The notes: generated by a model not told the origin, from the sequence alone. Numbered from the stretch's first letter, positions 27,307-36,170 are shown. The stretch: 64,000 nucleotides of DNA from Mycobacterium sp. GA-0227b (GCF_001499855.1 NZ_LQIK01000001.1:62001-126000), one strand, 5' to 3'. Numbers and translations are program-made.

Positions 27307-28239
27307 CTAAGGGGTGCATAGCGCGAACGCCAGCGCGGCACAGCTCGGAGTTGCGCCGACGACGAGCGCCATCAACAGTGCCTGGGGACGCCAACGGGGC
27401 TGGCGCGCGGGTTGACTCAGGCGGAGCAACCGATCGACGACCGCAGTGCCTGACGCTGCCAGCGCTCCGGCAGGAACGCTGTGTCGGGTGCTCAGTGTGA
27501 GCAGGCTGGCCATCAGGGGTGCCCGGCCGTATTGGCGAGTGGCGGCATCGTCGGCGCGCATCTCGAGTAGCGCCGGCACGGATCTTGCGGCGGCACGCAT
27601 CAAGGGCAGGCGCGTCAGCGCCGCCGACAACGCGTTGAGCGTCGCGATGATGTGGTGGTGCCGGCCGCGCAGGTGCGCCCGCTCGTGGGCCAGAACTGCC
27701 GCCAAGCCCGCGGCGTCGAGCAATTCCAGAGCCGCGGTCGTGACGACGATGGCGTTTCGCCCACTGCCGGAAACGCAGTAAGCCGTGGGCTGGTCGGCCG
27801 TGATGACGACGACGCCGTTGTGAGCAGTGGGTCTGCCGACAATGCGCACTGCGTCAGCGTGTTCACGATTGCAGCGCCGGGTATTTCGCAAAGAGATGAT
27901 CACGCGTCGCGCGGTGTGGATCGCCACCATGGCCGTCAGCGCGAGCAGTGCGACGACGAGAATGGTCGCAAGCGACGATGGCAACTCCACTGCGCTGGTG
28001 ATCCCCAAAGTTTCGACGCAGAAGGTCAATGCGGTGTTGGTGATCACGCTGTGCGCCGAACCCACGACCAAGATTGCCAAAGCTGCAACCCAAGCGAACA
28101 ACGCCGTCCCGACCGCCACCAACCAACCCGTGAGGGACAGCCGCGGATGCACGCTCGTCGCGATCGGGCTCGTGAGTACGGCCGGTGCCAGCCAGCTCAA
28201 TGCCACCGCATAGATGAGCAGGAAGGTAACCGCGTTCAT
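27307..28239 (-). CDS. M56 family metallopeptidase, BlaR1/MecR1-like without sensor domain
   Basis: A 310-residue protein with hydrophobic segments at both ends of a cytoplasmic zinc peptidase domain; the zinc motif HERAH is at residues 185-189. It has no C-terminal penicillin-binding sensor domain, like the mycobacterial BlaR homologue Rv1845c. The ATG overlaps the stop of the blaI-like gene as ATGA, so repressor and peptidase are made from one mRNA. The likely role is to inactivate the repressor upon cell-wall stress. The inducing signal is not visible. Confidence 0.84.
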   Translation of the reverse strand: MNAVTFLLIYAVALSWLAPAVLTSPIATSVHPRLSLTGWLVAVGTALFAWVAALAILVVGSAHSVITNTALTFCVETLGITSAVELPSSLATILVVALLALTAMVAIHTARRVIISLRNTRRCNREHADAVRIVGRPTAHNGVVVITADQPTAYCVSGSGRNAIVVTTAALELLDAAGLAAVLAHERAHLRGRHHHIIATLNALSAALTRLPLMRAAARSVPALLEMRADDAATRQYGRAPLMASLLTLSTRHSVPAGALAASGTAVVDRLLRLSQPARQPRWRPQALLMALVVGATPSCAALAFALCTP

Positions 28240-28610
28240 TGCGACGAGTCCTCGGTGAATCGCTGAAGGGTTTGGCGAAGCTTCACCGAGTCGTCGTCGG
28301 CGACCTGTTCGAGAAAGAAGTTGAGGATCAACTCGCTGTCACCACCGGTCTCGAAGACCGTCCGCATCAGCTTCGCGGAATGCTCTTCGCGGGTCATTAT
28401 CGGCGTGTAGCGGTACGCCAAGCCGACTTTTTCGCGTTCCAGCCATCCTTTGCGGAACAAGTTGTCCATGGTGGACATCACCGTGGTGTAGGCGATTTGG
28501 CGTTTGCAGACGAGTTCGTCGTGGACGCTGCGCACCGTGGCCGGCTCGGCGCGCGACCAGAGGACATCCATCACCACGGCTTCGAGGTCGCCGAACCCTC
28601 TGATCGCCAT
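28236..28610 (-). CDS. blaI: BlaI/MecI/CopY family transcriptional repressor
   Basis: A winged-helix repressor of about 124 residues (start ATG at 28610; a second ATG lies at 28619). The sequence FGDLEAVVMDVLW, the recognition helix region QIAYTTVMSTMDNL and YRYTPIMTREEH are characteristic for BlaI proteins. A TACGTAG-type operator lies 61 bases upstream, which points to autoregulation. With the M56 peptidase gene it forms the two-gene control unit of this island. In M. tuberculosis BlaI controls blaC; no beta-lactamase gene is found here. Confidence 0.88.
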   Translation of the reverse strand: MAIRGFGDLEAVVMDVLWSRAEPATVRSVHDELVCKRQIAYTTVMSTMDNLFRKGWLEREKVGLAYRYTPIMTREEHSAKLMRTVFETGGDSELILNFFLEQVADDDSVKLRQTLQRFTEDSSQ

Positions 28611-28670
28611 CCCTATCACCGTCCACTAAGCGCAGCTGCCATGTCGCCACCCGTACCGCCTGCACCATAC

Positions 28671-28689
28671 CTACGTAGCACGATAGTAG
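28671..28689. promoter_or_regulatory. BlaI-type operator B, upstream of blaI
   Basis: CTACGTAGCACGATAGTAG contains one full TACGTAG and a related TAGTAG half. It lies between the end of the ccdA gene and the start of the blaI gene. Among the four elements this one is the least conserved, which would fit weaker autorepression. Confidence 0.6.
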
Positions 28690-28698
28690 CCACGCTGC

Positions 28699-29553
28699 TC
28701 AATGATCGGCGGGTTCCGCCGAGGCGGTGTGCGAGCGGGCGTGGCGCCGCCACAACCGCACGCCCTGCCATGCGATGAGCACCACTACAACACCAAGCAA
28801 CACCGCAGGATCGCTCGCTCCAGCGGACAGCCGACTGAGCCACACCTGCAATTCGTATTCGGCATCGACGGTCAGTACACCACCGAGATTCGCGGTGCCG
28901 TCGGTGATGAGGAAAAGACCACCGATGGTGATCAGAATCCCGCCGCTGAGCAGCGACGTGGTGTGTGTCTGCAACGGACCGAGCCGTAGCGGCCGTCCTC
29001 GCAGCCAGCCTCGCTTGGCAAGGTTGAAGCGATCCCACAGCCACGCAAGCACAAACAGCGGTGCGGCCATGCCGAGGGCATAGATCGCCATGAGCAGCGC
29101 CCCGTACACCGGGTCTTGACCCATCGCCGACATCGTGAGGACCGCCCCAAGAAGGGGGCCTGCGCAGAAACCGGCCAGCCCATATACGGCCCCGAGCGCC
29201 AGTACCGACAGTGAGGTGGAAATGTTGATCCGGCCCGTGATCGCTTGCATGCCGGGCATGCCAAATCCCTTGCCGAGCAAGGTCATCAGACCGAATGCGA
29301 TCAGGATCAGTCCGCCGATCAGCGTCACTTCGCTGCGGTAGCGCGTGATCGCATTGCCCAACGCACCAATTCCGGCGCCGATCGGCATCAAGACGGTGCA
29401 CAGACCGATCCAGAAGATGAAGGTCCGGCGGAGCAGGAGGTGCAATCGGTCGAACGCATAGGCGAAAAATGACGGCAACAGCAGCGCCGAACACGGACTC
29501 ACTAGCGAGGCCACTCCACCCAGGAAGGCCCCGAGCACGCCGACGCCGATCAT
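28699..29553 (-). CDS. ccdA: CcdA-family thiol-disulfide membrane transporter
   Basis: A protein of 284 residues with six or more hydrophobic segments. The conserved cysteines are C21 in LVSPCSALLLP and C130 in LAGFCAGP, the pair used by CcdA and the core of DsbD to pass electrons from cytoplasmic thioredoxin to extracytoplasmic proteins. The start overlaps the stop of the DsbA-like gene (ATGA), so both proteins should be co-made and work together. No cytochrome c maturation genes are nearby, which suggests clients among the envelope enzymes of this island. Confidence 0.85.
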   Translation of the reverse strand: MIGVGVLGAFLGGVASLVSPCSALLLPSFFAYAFDRLHLLLRRTFIFWIGLCTVLMPIGAGIGALGNAITRYRSEVTLIGGLILIAFGLMTLLGKGFGMPGMQAITGRINISTSLSVLALGAVYGLAGFCAGPLLGAVLTMSAMGQDPVYGALLMAIYALGMAAPLFVLAWLWDRFNLAKRGWLRGRPLRLGPLQTHTTSLLSGGILITIGGLFLITDGTANLGGVLTVDAEYELQVWLSRLSAGASDPAVLLGVVVVLIAWQGVRLWRRHARSHTASAEPADH

Positions 29554-30302
29554 CAGTTCTCCAGCGCTTCGGTGATCGCGCGAACGAACTCTTCGGTCGG
29601 TTGAGCGCCGAGCAGGGGGACGTCGTTGATCAGAAACGCCGGAGTGCTGGGCACGCCGATGCTGTTGCCCTGCGCCAGGTCGGCATTGATGGCGCCGTCA
29701 AAGGCGTTGCCTCGCATTCCCGCAGTGAACTTGTCGAGATCGGCGACACCGGCCTGCTCGGCGAAGTCCACCAGAACCTCGTCGGGCAAATCTGCTTTCG
29801 ATCGCTCCGGAGCAGCCGAGTAAACGGCACGGTTGAACTCCCAGAACTTGCCCTGCTCTGCTGCTGCGCGCCCGGCACGAGCCGCCAGCATCGACTGCTC
29901 ACCGAAGATCGGGAAGTCGCGCCACTCGATGCGCAAGGTTCCCGAATCGACGAAGCGCTCGACAAGTTTAGGTTCGGTGTCTCGACTGAACTTGGCGCAG
30001 AACGGGCATCGGTAGTCCGAGAACATCACCATCACCACGGGTGCGTCAGGACTACCCAGAGCGAATGGGTCCTCCGCGAGCCGGCGTTCGACGGAAACCA
30101 GTCCGGCCCCCTCACCACCCGCGGCAGCGGTCTCGCCGGGCCCGGTGACCGCCGACGCCGACGAGGGTGTCGCGCCCGGCGCCGGCGCAGCGTCGTTGTC
30201 GGTTGGTAGCACCAGATACAGGATCAAGGCGACGGCAACGACGACCAGTCCCCCGATGAAGATGAGGTCCTTGCTGAGGCCGTCTCGCCGCGAACCGCCC
30301 AT
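29553..30302 (-). CDS. Membrane-anchored DsbA-like thioredoxin-fold protein
   Basis: A protein of 249 residues: an N-terminal membrane anchor (residues 13-32), an alanine/proline-rich linker, then a DsbA-type domain with the active site CPFC (residues 99-102) and the cis-proline loop GVPSTPAFLIND. The ATG at 30302 fits the anchor. It acts outside the membrane, forming or reducing disulfides. The gene is divergent from the L,D-transpeptidase gene with operator C between them, and it is coupled to ccdA downstream. Confidence 0.86.
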   Translation of the reverse strand: MGGSRRDGLSKDLIFIGGLVVVAVALILYLVLPTDNDAAPAPGATPSSASAVTGPGETAAAGGEGAGLVSVERRLAEDPFALGSPDAPVVMVMFSDYRCPFCAKFSRDTEPKLVERFVDSGTLRIEWRDFPIFGEQSMLAARAGRAAAEQGKFWEFNRAVYSAAPERSKADLPDEVLVDFAEQAGVADLDKFTAGMRGNAFDGAINADLAQGNSIGVPSTPAFLINDVPLLGAQPTEEFVRAITEALEN

Positions 30303-30328
30303 CGTCCACCTCCGTGCTAGCGTGTGAG

Positions 30329-30355
30329 CTACGTAGTTACGTAGTAGGTACGTAG
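30329..30355. promoter_or_regulatory. BlaI-type operator C, divergent dsbA-like / ldt promoter
   Basis: CTACGTAGTTACGTAGTAG followed by GTACGTAG is a triple TACGTAG element that differs from operator A at only two of 27 positions. It lies in the 109 bases between the divergent DsbA-like and L,D-transpeptidase genes, so one bound repressor could silence both. Confidence 0.7.
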
Positions 30356-30411
30356 CCTTTGTAGCACACCACGCTCTTAGAGCGGGAACAGCAGACGGGA
30401 GAGCTCTCACT

Positions 30412-31671
30412 GTGGCCTCGGTTATGCGCCGCAAGCGGATCGGATCACTACTCGTGGCGTCGCTTGTCGCCGCTACCGTCTGGCTCGTCGACCGATCGGG
30501 CATGGCGGGCACCACGGTGGAAGTGGCGCCGCCTCCACTGCCGGCAATCCCAGCGGTCGTAGCCGTCTCGCCTGCCTCGCAAGCTTCAGCAGTGGACCCG
30601 TTGAGCGCTGTACGGGTCAGCGCAAGCATGGGAACGCTGACCGAAGTCACACTCGTCGACGACATGAATGACGCCGTGCCCGGGTCGTTGAGCACCGACC
30701 GACGATCCTGGCAATCGGACAATCCGCTTGGTTACGGCCGCACCTACACGCTGCTCACCTCGAGCCGTGGTCCCACCGGAATCCCCGATACGCACACTTC
30801 GACCTTCACCACGCTCACACCAGCGCAACAGACCGCGGTGACCTTTACCGCGACATCGGGGGCGGAGCTGGTCGAGGGGGGCACCTACGGGGTCGGCACC
30901 GTCATCGTGGCCCGCTTCGACAGGCCTGTCAGCGACCGCGCCGCCGCCGAGGAGCGGCTTCTAGTCAAAACCGTTCCGCCGGTAGAGGGTTCGTGGTACT
31001 GGATGGACAACCAGCACGCACATTGGCGCCCGCGGGACTATTACGCGCCGGGCACCCAAGTCGCAGTGAGCGCCGACCTCTACGGAGCACACCTTGGCGA
31101 CGAACTCTACGGCGAGCGCGACAGCGCAGTGTCGTTCCGCATCGGCGATTCGCACGTGTCCATCGCCGACGACGCCACCAAGCAGATCAGCGTATACAGC
31201 AACGGGCAACTGGTCCGGACAATTCCGACCTCGATGGGCATGGGCGGATCGGAAGTCGTTGGAAACCAAACGATCTCGTTCTGGACGCAGCCCGGTGTCT
31301 ACACGGTCATGGACAAGGCCAATCCCGTCGTCATGGACTCTTCGACCTATGGGCTACCGGTCGACGCACCATTGGGCTACAAACAAACAGTCAACTACGC
31401 CGTACGACTGACCAACAGCGGAATCTATGTGCACCAACTCGACGACACAATCTGGGCGCAAGGAAACACCAACGTTTCCCACGGATGCCTAAACGTCAAC
31501 GCCGACAACGCACGGTGGTTCTATGAATTCTCCCAACCCGGCGATGTGTTCGAAGTCCGCAACACCGGTGGTGAGCCATTGCCCATTTGGCAGAACGGTG
31601 ACTGGAGTGTGCCGTGGGATCAGTGGCTCGCCGGCAGTGCACTAGCGACGGACGACGACGCTCCACGCTGA
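30412..31671 (+). CDS. L,D-transpeptidase with Ig-like domains (LdtMt2-type)
   Basis: A protein of 419 residues with an N-terminal signal/anchor, Ig-like beta-domains up to about residue 240 and a YkuD catalytic domain. The active site is SHGCLNV with the nucleophile cysteine 359, and the C-terminal extension NGDWSVPWDQWLAG is typical of LdtMt2-like enzymes. It forms 3-3 cross-links in peptidoglycan and is not inhibited by most penicillins. The gene starts with GTG under operator C, divergent from the DsbA-like gene, and converges with the NlpC/P60 gene. Induction with the BlaI regulon would give a beta-lactam-tolerant cell wall. Confidence 0.88.
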   Translation: MASVMRRKRIGSLLVASLVAATVWLVDRSGMAGTTVEVAPPPLPAIPAVVAVSPASQASAVDPLSAVRVSASMGTLTEVTLVDDMNDAVPGSLSTDRRSWQSDNPLGYGRTYTLLTSSRGPTGIPDTHTSTFTTLTPAQQTAVTFTATSGAELVEGGTYGVGTVIVARFDRPVSDRAAAEERLLVKTVPPVEGSWYWMDNQHAHWRPRDYYAPGTQVAVSADLYGAHLGDELYGERDSAVSFRIGDSHVSIADDATKQISVYSNGQLVRTIPTSMGMGGSEVVGNQTISFWTQPGVYTVMDKANPVVMDSSTYGLPVDAPLGYKQTVNYAVRLTNSGIYVHQLDDTIWAQGNTNVSHGCLNVNADNARWFYEFSQPGDVFEVRNTGGEPLPIWQNGDWSVPWDQWLAGSALATDDDAPR

Positions 31672-31679
31672 GGCCCGAG

Positions 31680-32375
31680 TCAGGTCTCTATCACACGAGT
31701 GACGGACGGCGTCATCCCGGTAATGCGTACCGGCGAAACCTTCACTGGCACACCGGTTTGCTGCGCTTCGATCATCCGGCCGTTGCCGAGATAGAGGGCC
31801 TCGTGCTGGCTTCCACCGGGGCCCCAGAACAAGAGATCGCCACGCTTGGCGTGCGATCGCGGGACATGCCGGCCCGCGTTGTACTGGTCGCCGGACCATC
31901 GCGGGAGCAGCACCCCGACACCCGCGAAAGCGAAACGGGTCAACCCCGAACAGTCGAAGCCGACGGTGTCGGCACCCGAGTCGACGCCCTTGCTCGGTCC
32001 GGTCAGACTTCCGCCTCCCCAGGAGTACGGCACCCCAATCTGTGAGCCTGCCCGTGAAATCACGTATTCGATCGCTTGCGGGCCGTGAACCCGGTTACCA
32101 CGCAACGCCGTAGCCCCTGACGCTCTGTAGTCTCCGACCCCCAGGCTGCTCAGGAATCTGCGTCCGAGATCGACCGCGGTTTCGGCTGCGACTTGGGTCG
32201 CACGCAGCGAAGCGTTGGCGATTGCCACCGGATCACCCGGCGCCCCAGCGCTCACACGGCGGGGCAGAGTCGGGTCCCACTGCCCAGGTTCAGCACGGGC
32301 GACCCCGGCAGATGTCCCGATCACGACGGGCACGATGGCGAGGAATCCGACGCGAATTGCTTCCCGGCGACGCAA
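31680..32375 (-). CDS. Exported NlpC/P60 peptidoglycan hydrolase
   Basis: A protein of 231 residues with a signal beginning RRREAIRVGFLA and a C-terminal NlpC/P60 domain. The catalytic cysteine 142 is in FDCSGL, the histidine 191 in GGSQHEALYLGNG, and PYSWGGG is the usual strand before the cysteine, as in the RipA/RipB group of D,L-endopeptidases. It starts with TTG. Operator D lies 35 bases upstream. It converges with the L,D-transpeptidase gene eight bases apart, so a cross-linking and a cutting enzyme are controlled by the same motif. Confidence 0.85.
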   Translation of the reverse strand: MRRREAIRVGFLAIVPVVIGTSAGVARAEPGQWDPTLPRRVSAGAPGDPVAIANASLRATQVAAETAVDLGRRFLSSLGVGDYRASGATALRGNRVHGPQAIEYVISRAGSQIGVPYSWGGGSLTGPSKGVDSGADTVGFDCSGLTRFAFAGVGVLLPRWSGDQYNAGRHVPRSHAKRGDLLFWGPGGSQHEALYLGNGRMIEAQQTGVPVKVSPVRITGMTPSVTRVIET

Positions 32376-32409
32376 GACTGCCCTCCACGCTAGTCGATAA
32401 AGAACCGTT

Positions 32410-32443
32410 CTACGTAGTAACTACGTACGTAGATAGACAGTAG
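32410..32443. promoter_or_regulatory. BlaI-type operator D, upstream of the NlpC/P60 gene
   Basis: CTACGTAGTAACTACGTACG and the following TAGATAGACAGTAG hold two to three overlapping TACGTAG units in both orientations. Read on the other strand, the core TACGTAGTTAC is shared with operator C. The only gene it can serve is the NlpC/P60 gene on the minus strand. Confidence 0.65.
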
Positions 32444-32538
32444 CTATGCCGCTTCCGGCGACGCCAGCCACATTTGAGTCTCGGTTCTGCAACTCGCCGT
32501 TAAGTTGGCGCAGCAATTCGAGGCTTGGGCCATACGGC

Positions 32539-32585
32539 CCTAAGTGGTGGATTGCAAGCATCGGTGTCTGCAATCACCCGTTAAG
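32539..32585. repeat. Palindromic repeat, copy 2 (right edge of the BlaI island)
   Basis: This copy matches the repeat at 25416 in about 42 of 49 positions in the same orientation, including GTGGATTGCA, GCATC, CTGCAATC and ACCCGTTAAGCG. The arms can still pair with small bulges. It lies 25 bases after the stop of the LLM oxidoreductase gene. Together with copy 1 it brackets the island of about 7.1 kb. Confidence 0.72.
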
Positions 32586-32609
32586 CGAGCCCAGCCCGCC
32601 GAGCCTGGC

Positions 32610-33440
32610 TCAGCCGCGATACCCGGCGACCTTCTCGGAGTATTCGTCGAGCAGACGAAGCGATTCATCGCGCGGCTTGGTGGGCAGCAGCAGGTTCGCC
32701 TGCCGGTAGCCGAGGTCCTCGAGGGCGCGCCAGTAATCCGGGTCGATCGGGGTGCCGAATGTCGTCAGCGGGACGTCGTGGTTCGCGCCCGCACGCATCT
32801 GGTCGATGCGTTTGGTCAGCCGCTCGACCGGAAGTGGGTTCGACATCCAGCCGGCGCCATGGCGGATCACCCGCTTGACGGTGGCATCGGAGTCGCCGCC
32901 GACGAGGATCGGCGGATGGGGCTTCTGAACCGGTTTGGGACGCAGGTATGACGAGTCGAAATCGACGTAGCGGCCGTGGTATTCGGCCGGTTCCTCCGTC
33001 CACAACACCTTGATGGCCTCGATACGTTCGTCGAGCAGCGCGCCGCGCGTCTTCGGGTCGGTGCCGTGGTGCCGCAGTTCCTCGATGTTCCAGCCGGCGC
33101 CGACGCCGAACACGAACCGGCCACCCGAGATCAGGTCGATGCTGGCCGCTTCCTTCGCGGTGATGATCGGGTCGCGCTGGATGAGCAGAGCGATTCCGGT
33201 GATCAACTCGATCGTCGACGTCACCGCCGCGGCGGCCGCGAGTGTGACGAACGGATCCAGCGTGCGGTAGTAGATCTTGGGCAGGTCACCGCCCATCGGG
33301 TACGGAGACTGCCGACTGGCCGGGATGTGGGTGTGCTCGGCGATCGCGAGCGCGTCAAAACCCCGTTCTTCGATCGCGCGGGCCAACGACGCAGTGTCGA
33401 TGGTGTCGTCGTTGACGAAAGTGGAGATCCCGAACTTCAT
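32610..33440 (-). CDS. LLM-class F420-dependent oxidoreductase
   Basis: A luciferase-like TIM-barrel protein of 276 residues. It starts MKFGISTFVNDDTID and has ALAIAEHTHIP, ISGGRFVFGVGAGWNIEEL and PILVGGDSDATV, typical of the mycobacterial F420-dependent group. The enzyme transfers hydride between F420 and an unknown substrate. It is the first gene right of the BlaI island and shows no operator of that type. Confidence 0.85.
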   Translation of the reverse strand: MKFGISTFVNDDTIDTASLARAIEERGFDALAIAEHTHIPASRQSPYPMGGDLPKIYYRTLDPFVTLAAAAAVTSTIELITGIALLIQRDPIITAKEAASIDLISGGRFVFGVGAGWNIEELRHHGTDPKTRGALLDERIEAIKVLWTEEPAEYHGRYVDFDSSYLRPKPVQKPHPPILVGGDSDATVKRVIRHGAGWMSNPLPVERLTKRIDQMRAGANHDVPLTTFGTPIDPDYWRALEDLGYRQANLLLPTKPRDESLRLLDEYSEKVAGYRG

Positions 33441-33509
33441 GTGCGCACCTAACTGCCGTCGTCAGGGGCTGGCAACGCCCGTTCGGATCACGCTATTCCT
33501 CGGCGATCC

Positions 33510-34094
33510 TCAAGCCAGGGGCTCGCCGTTTTTCGTCAGGACGTGCCATTCGCCGCCGAACATGTCCAAACCCTGTCCCTTGGCGTCCCTGTCCGTCGTG
33601 TCGCCTGCGTATCGATAGAGCGGGATTCCCTTGTAGGTCACCTGGTCACCGCCGTCGCGGCGCGGCACGGTCCGGGCCGCCGCCACGCTGATACCTATGC
33701 CGCCCGCCGGATCGCTGTCGGCCAGCACGGGCAGCCAGGTGTCGGCGCATTCGCCGTAGCAGGTGGGCTCGTTCGCCGAGTCCGCCGAGAAGGCATACAG
33801 CGTGCGGCCGGAGCTGTCGACGATGATCTCCCCCAGGCCGGGGCGGTCGTCGATGGCGAGGGAGACGTCGCCGATCGGCAATTTCCGCTCGACGGACGGC
33901 GGCGGGTAGGGCGCCGGGGCGGTTGCATCGGTTCGCAACGCGGTCGCCGCAGTCTGCACGCCGGAGGTCTCAGAGCTGTTCGCCGTCTGGTTGTCGAGTG
34001 CCGAACAACCGGTCAGGGCGATGACGCTGAACGCGAGGGTCAATGTGCAGGCGCCGCTCCGGCATCCTGCAGCCAGGATTCGAGGCATGGGCAT
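33510..34094 (-). CDS. Secreted lipoprotein with Lipoprotein_15 repeats
   Basis: A protein of 194 residues with a lipobox (IALTGCSA), then a proline-rich linker and two copies of the small repeat seen in the family of secreted repeat proteins (COG4315): GRTLYAFSADSANEPTCYGECADTW and GIPLYRYAGDTTDRDAKGQG are its halves. The two cysteines CYGEC are conserved in the family. Function is unknown; haem or metal contact has been suggested for relatives on weak grounds. It stands alone between two metabolic genes. Confidence 0.8.
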   Translation of the reverse strand: MPMPRILAAGCRSGACTLTLAFSVIALTGCSALDNQTANSSETSGVQTAATALRTDATAPAPYPPPSVERKLPIGDVSLAIDDRPGLGEIIVDSSGRTLYAFSADSANEPTCYGECADTWLPVLADSDPAGGIGISVAAARTVPRRDGGDQVTYKGIPLYRYAGDTTDRDAKGQGLDMFGGEWHVLTKNGEPLA

Positions 34095-34152
34095 GCTGCA
34101 TCAATACCAGCCGTGCCAGGGCTCATATGTGTCGGGGTGCGTGCGCGCCTGG

Positions 34153-34920
34153 TCAGCCCACGGTCTGTCCGCCGTCCACGACCAGGGCGTGGCCGATGGT
34201 GAAGGCGGCGTTGTCGGAGCACAGCCAGAGCACTGCGGAGGCGATCTCGTCGGGCCGGCCCATGCGCCCGATGGGTTCTTGGTCGATGACGCGCTTGCGG
34301 CCTTCGGGTGTGCCGCCGGAGAAGCGGTCCATCATGGGGGTGTCGATGATGCCAGGACACACAGCATTGATCCGGACGTTGTCGGAGGCATAGTCCAGGG
34401 CGGCGGACCTCGTCATCCCGATCACGCCGTGTTTGCTCGCCGCGTAGGCGGCCTGCCCGGCGAAGCCGCTGACACCGGCGCCCGAAGAGGTGTTGACGAT
34501 CGCGCCGCCACCGGTCTCCAGCATCAGCGGAATCTCGTGTTTCATGCACAGGAACACACCGCGCAGATTGACGTCGACGACTCGGTGCCACTCGTCCTCG
34601 GCGATGTCGACGATCGGTTTGACCGGTTGTTCCACGCCGGCATTGTTGAACGCGAAGTCCAGACGCCCGAAGGACTCGACGGCCCGGTTCAGCGCCGCCT
34701 GCACGTCGCGACTCTGGGTCACGTCGCAGGTCACCGCCAGCGCCTGTCCCCCGGACCTTTCGATCAATTCGGCGGTTTCGCGGCACCCGTCTGCGGAGAT
34801 ATCGGCGACGACCACCGCGGCGCCGCGCGCTGCGAACGCGACAGCGGTCGCTTGGCCGATCCCGCTGGTGGCGCCGGTGACGAACGCGACGCGGCCGGCG
34901 AAGTCGTCGGTCGGCTTCAT
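34153..34920 (-). CDS. SDR family oxidoreductase
   Basis: A 255-residue dehydrogenase with TGATSGIGQATA, NNAGVEQP, the serine in NTSSGAG, the YAASK active site and a C-terminal VVDGGQTVG. The ATG at 34920 has AGGAGG eight bases upstream and is preferred over the one at 34947. It lies 32 bases after the stop of a zinc alcohol dehydrogenase gene on the same strand, so the two probably form an operon controlled by the divergent MmyB-like regulator. Confidence 0.85.
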   Translation of the reverse strand: MKPTDDFAGRVAFVTGATSGIGQATAVAFAARGAAVVVADISADGCRETAELIERSGGQALAVTCDVTQSRDVQAALNRAVESFGRLDFAFNNAGVEQPVKPIVDIAEDEWHRVVDVNLRGVFLCMKHEIPLMLETGGGAIVNTSSGAGVSGFAGQAAYAASKHGVIGMTRSAALDYASDNVRINAVCPGIIDTPMMDRFSGGTPEGRKRVIDQEPIGRMGRPDEIASAVLWLCSDNAAFTIGHALVVDGGQTVG

Positions 34921-34952
34921 GAGTGAAGCCTCCTCTTTCGATGTCACAGGTA

Positions 34953-35978
34953 TCAGAGCTCGAGCAGCACCTTGATGGCGCGGCGCTCGTCCATCGCGGA
35001 GTAGCCTTCGGCGGCCTGCTCGAGCGGCAGGGCGAGGTCGAACACCCTGCCCGGGTTGATCTTTCGGTCCCAGATCAGCTGGATCAGCTCGGGCAGGAAC
35101 CGGCGCACCGGGGCGGGACCGCCATGCAGGTGCACCTCGGCGAAGAACAGCTCATCCGCCGGAATCGACACGCCTTCGTGTGCGACGCCGACGAAGCCGA
35201 TGTGCCCGCCGGGCCGGGTAGCACCGATGGCCTGCAGGAACGATTCCTGTGTCCCGACGGCCTCGATCACCGAGTGCGCGCCGAGCCCACTAGTGAGCTC
35301 CTTGATCTTGGCCACGCCCTCCTCACCGCGTTCAGCGACGATGTCGGTCGCGCCGAACTCACGGGCAAGGTCTTGCCGGTGGGCGTGGCGGGACATTGCG
35401 ATGATCCGTTGGGCGCCCAGCTGCTTGGCGGCCAGCACACCCATTAGCCCGACGGCGCCGTCACCGACCACGGCGACGGTCTTGCCGGGGCCGGCCTCGG
35501 CGGCGACGGCGGCGAACCAGCCCGTTCCGAGGACATCGGATGCGGCCAGCAATGAGGGGATCAGCTCCGCATCCGGTTGACCGGGTGTCGCCACGAGGGT
35601 GCCGTCGGCGAACGGGATACGGGCCTTGTCGGCTTGAGTGCCGATCGTGGCAGAGACGAATTCAGCGTGCACGCAACGACTTTGGTAACCAGCCTGGCAG
35701 ATCTCGCAGGTGTTGTCGGAGATCACGAACGAGCCGACGACGAAGTCGCCAACCTTCAGGGTTTTCACCTCGCCGCCGATCTCCTCGACGACGCCGACAT
35801 ACTCGTGCCCCATCGGTGTGTGGTCGACGTCTTCGACGCCCCGGTAGGGCCACAGGTCCGACCCGCAGATACATGTCGCCGTAAGGCGGACAATCGCATC
35901 CGTCGGCTCGACGATCTTCGGGTCGTCACGCTCTCCGACGCTCACATCGCCGGGGGCGTTCATGAAAACCTGACGCAT
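34953..35978 (-). CDS. Zinc-dependent alcohol dehydrogenase
   Basis: A medium-chain dehydrogenase of 341 residues. Catalytic zinc ligands are in CICGSDLWPYRG and GHEYVGVVEEIG, the NAD motif is VVGDGAVGLMGV. The structural zinc site seems reduced, with cysteines in CEICQAGYQSRC only. The start follows GGAG. It is first in an operon with an SDR gene and lies opposite to a helix-turn-helix regulator gene, with a hydrolase remnant between. Substrate unknown, probably an alcohol or aldehyde stress compound. Confidence 0.85.
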   Translation of the reverse strand: MRQVFMNAPGDVSVGERDDPKIVEPTDAIVRLTATCICGSDLWPYRGVEDVDHTPMGHEYVGVVEEIGGEVKTLKVGDFVVGSFVISDNTCEICQAGYQSRCVHAEFVSATIGTQADKARIPFADGTLVATPGQPDAELIPSLLAASDVLGTGWFAAVAAEAGPGKTVAVVGDGAVGLMGVLAAKQLGAQRIIAMSRHAHRQDLAREFGATDIVAERGEEGVAKIKELTSGLGAHSVIEAVGTQESFLQAIGATRPGGHIGFVGVAHEGVSIPADELFFAEVHLHGGPAPVRRFLPELIQLIWDRKINPGRVFDLALPLEQAAEGYSAMDERRAIKVLLEL

Positions 35979-36007
35979 GGCTTCTCCTTCGTACGGTTCG
36001 AGGTCGC

Positions 36008-36170
36008 CTATGGCGACGGTTGCAGGTTGTCCTGGAAGAACTCCGTCAATTTGTCGAACGGAATGAGGTCGACCCGGTCGTAGAGATCGACGTGGCCGGC
36101 ACCGGGAACGACGTAGAGTTCCAGCGCGACGAAACCGGTCAGCTTGGACAGGCCACGACGCGCGCCATGC
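36008..36170 (-). pseudogene. C-terminal remnant of an alpha/beta hydrolase
   Basis: On the minus strand the sequence reads LYVVPGAGHVDLYDRVDLIP and ends FDKLTEFFQDNLQ. This is the characteristic C-terminus (with the catalytic histidine in GAGH) of a group of alpha/beta hydrolases. The N-terminal part with the nucleophile is missing; upstream sequence has no hydrolase features. It fills most of the 350-base space between the alcohol dehydrogenase and the MmyB-like regulator. Confidence 0.5.
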
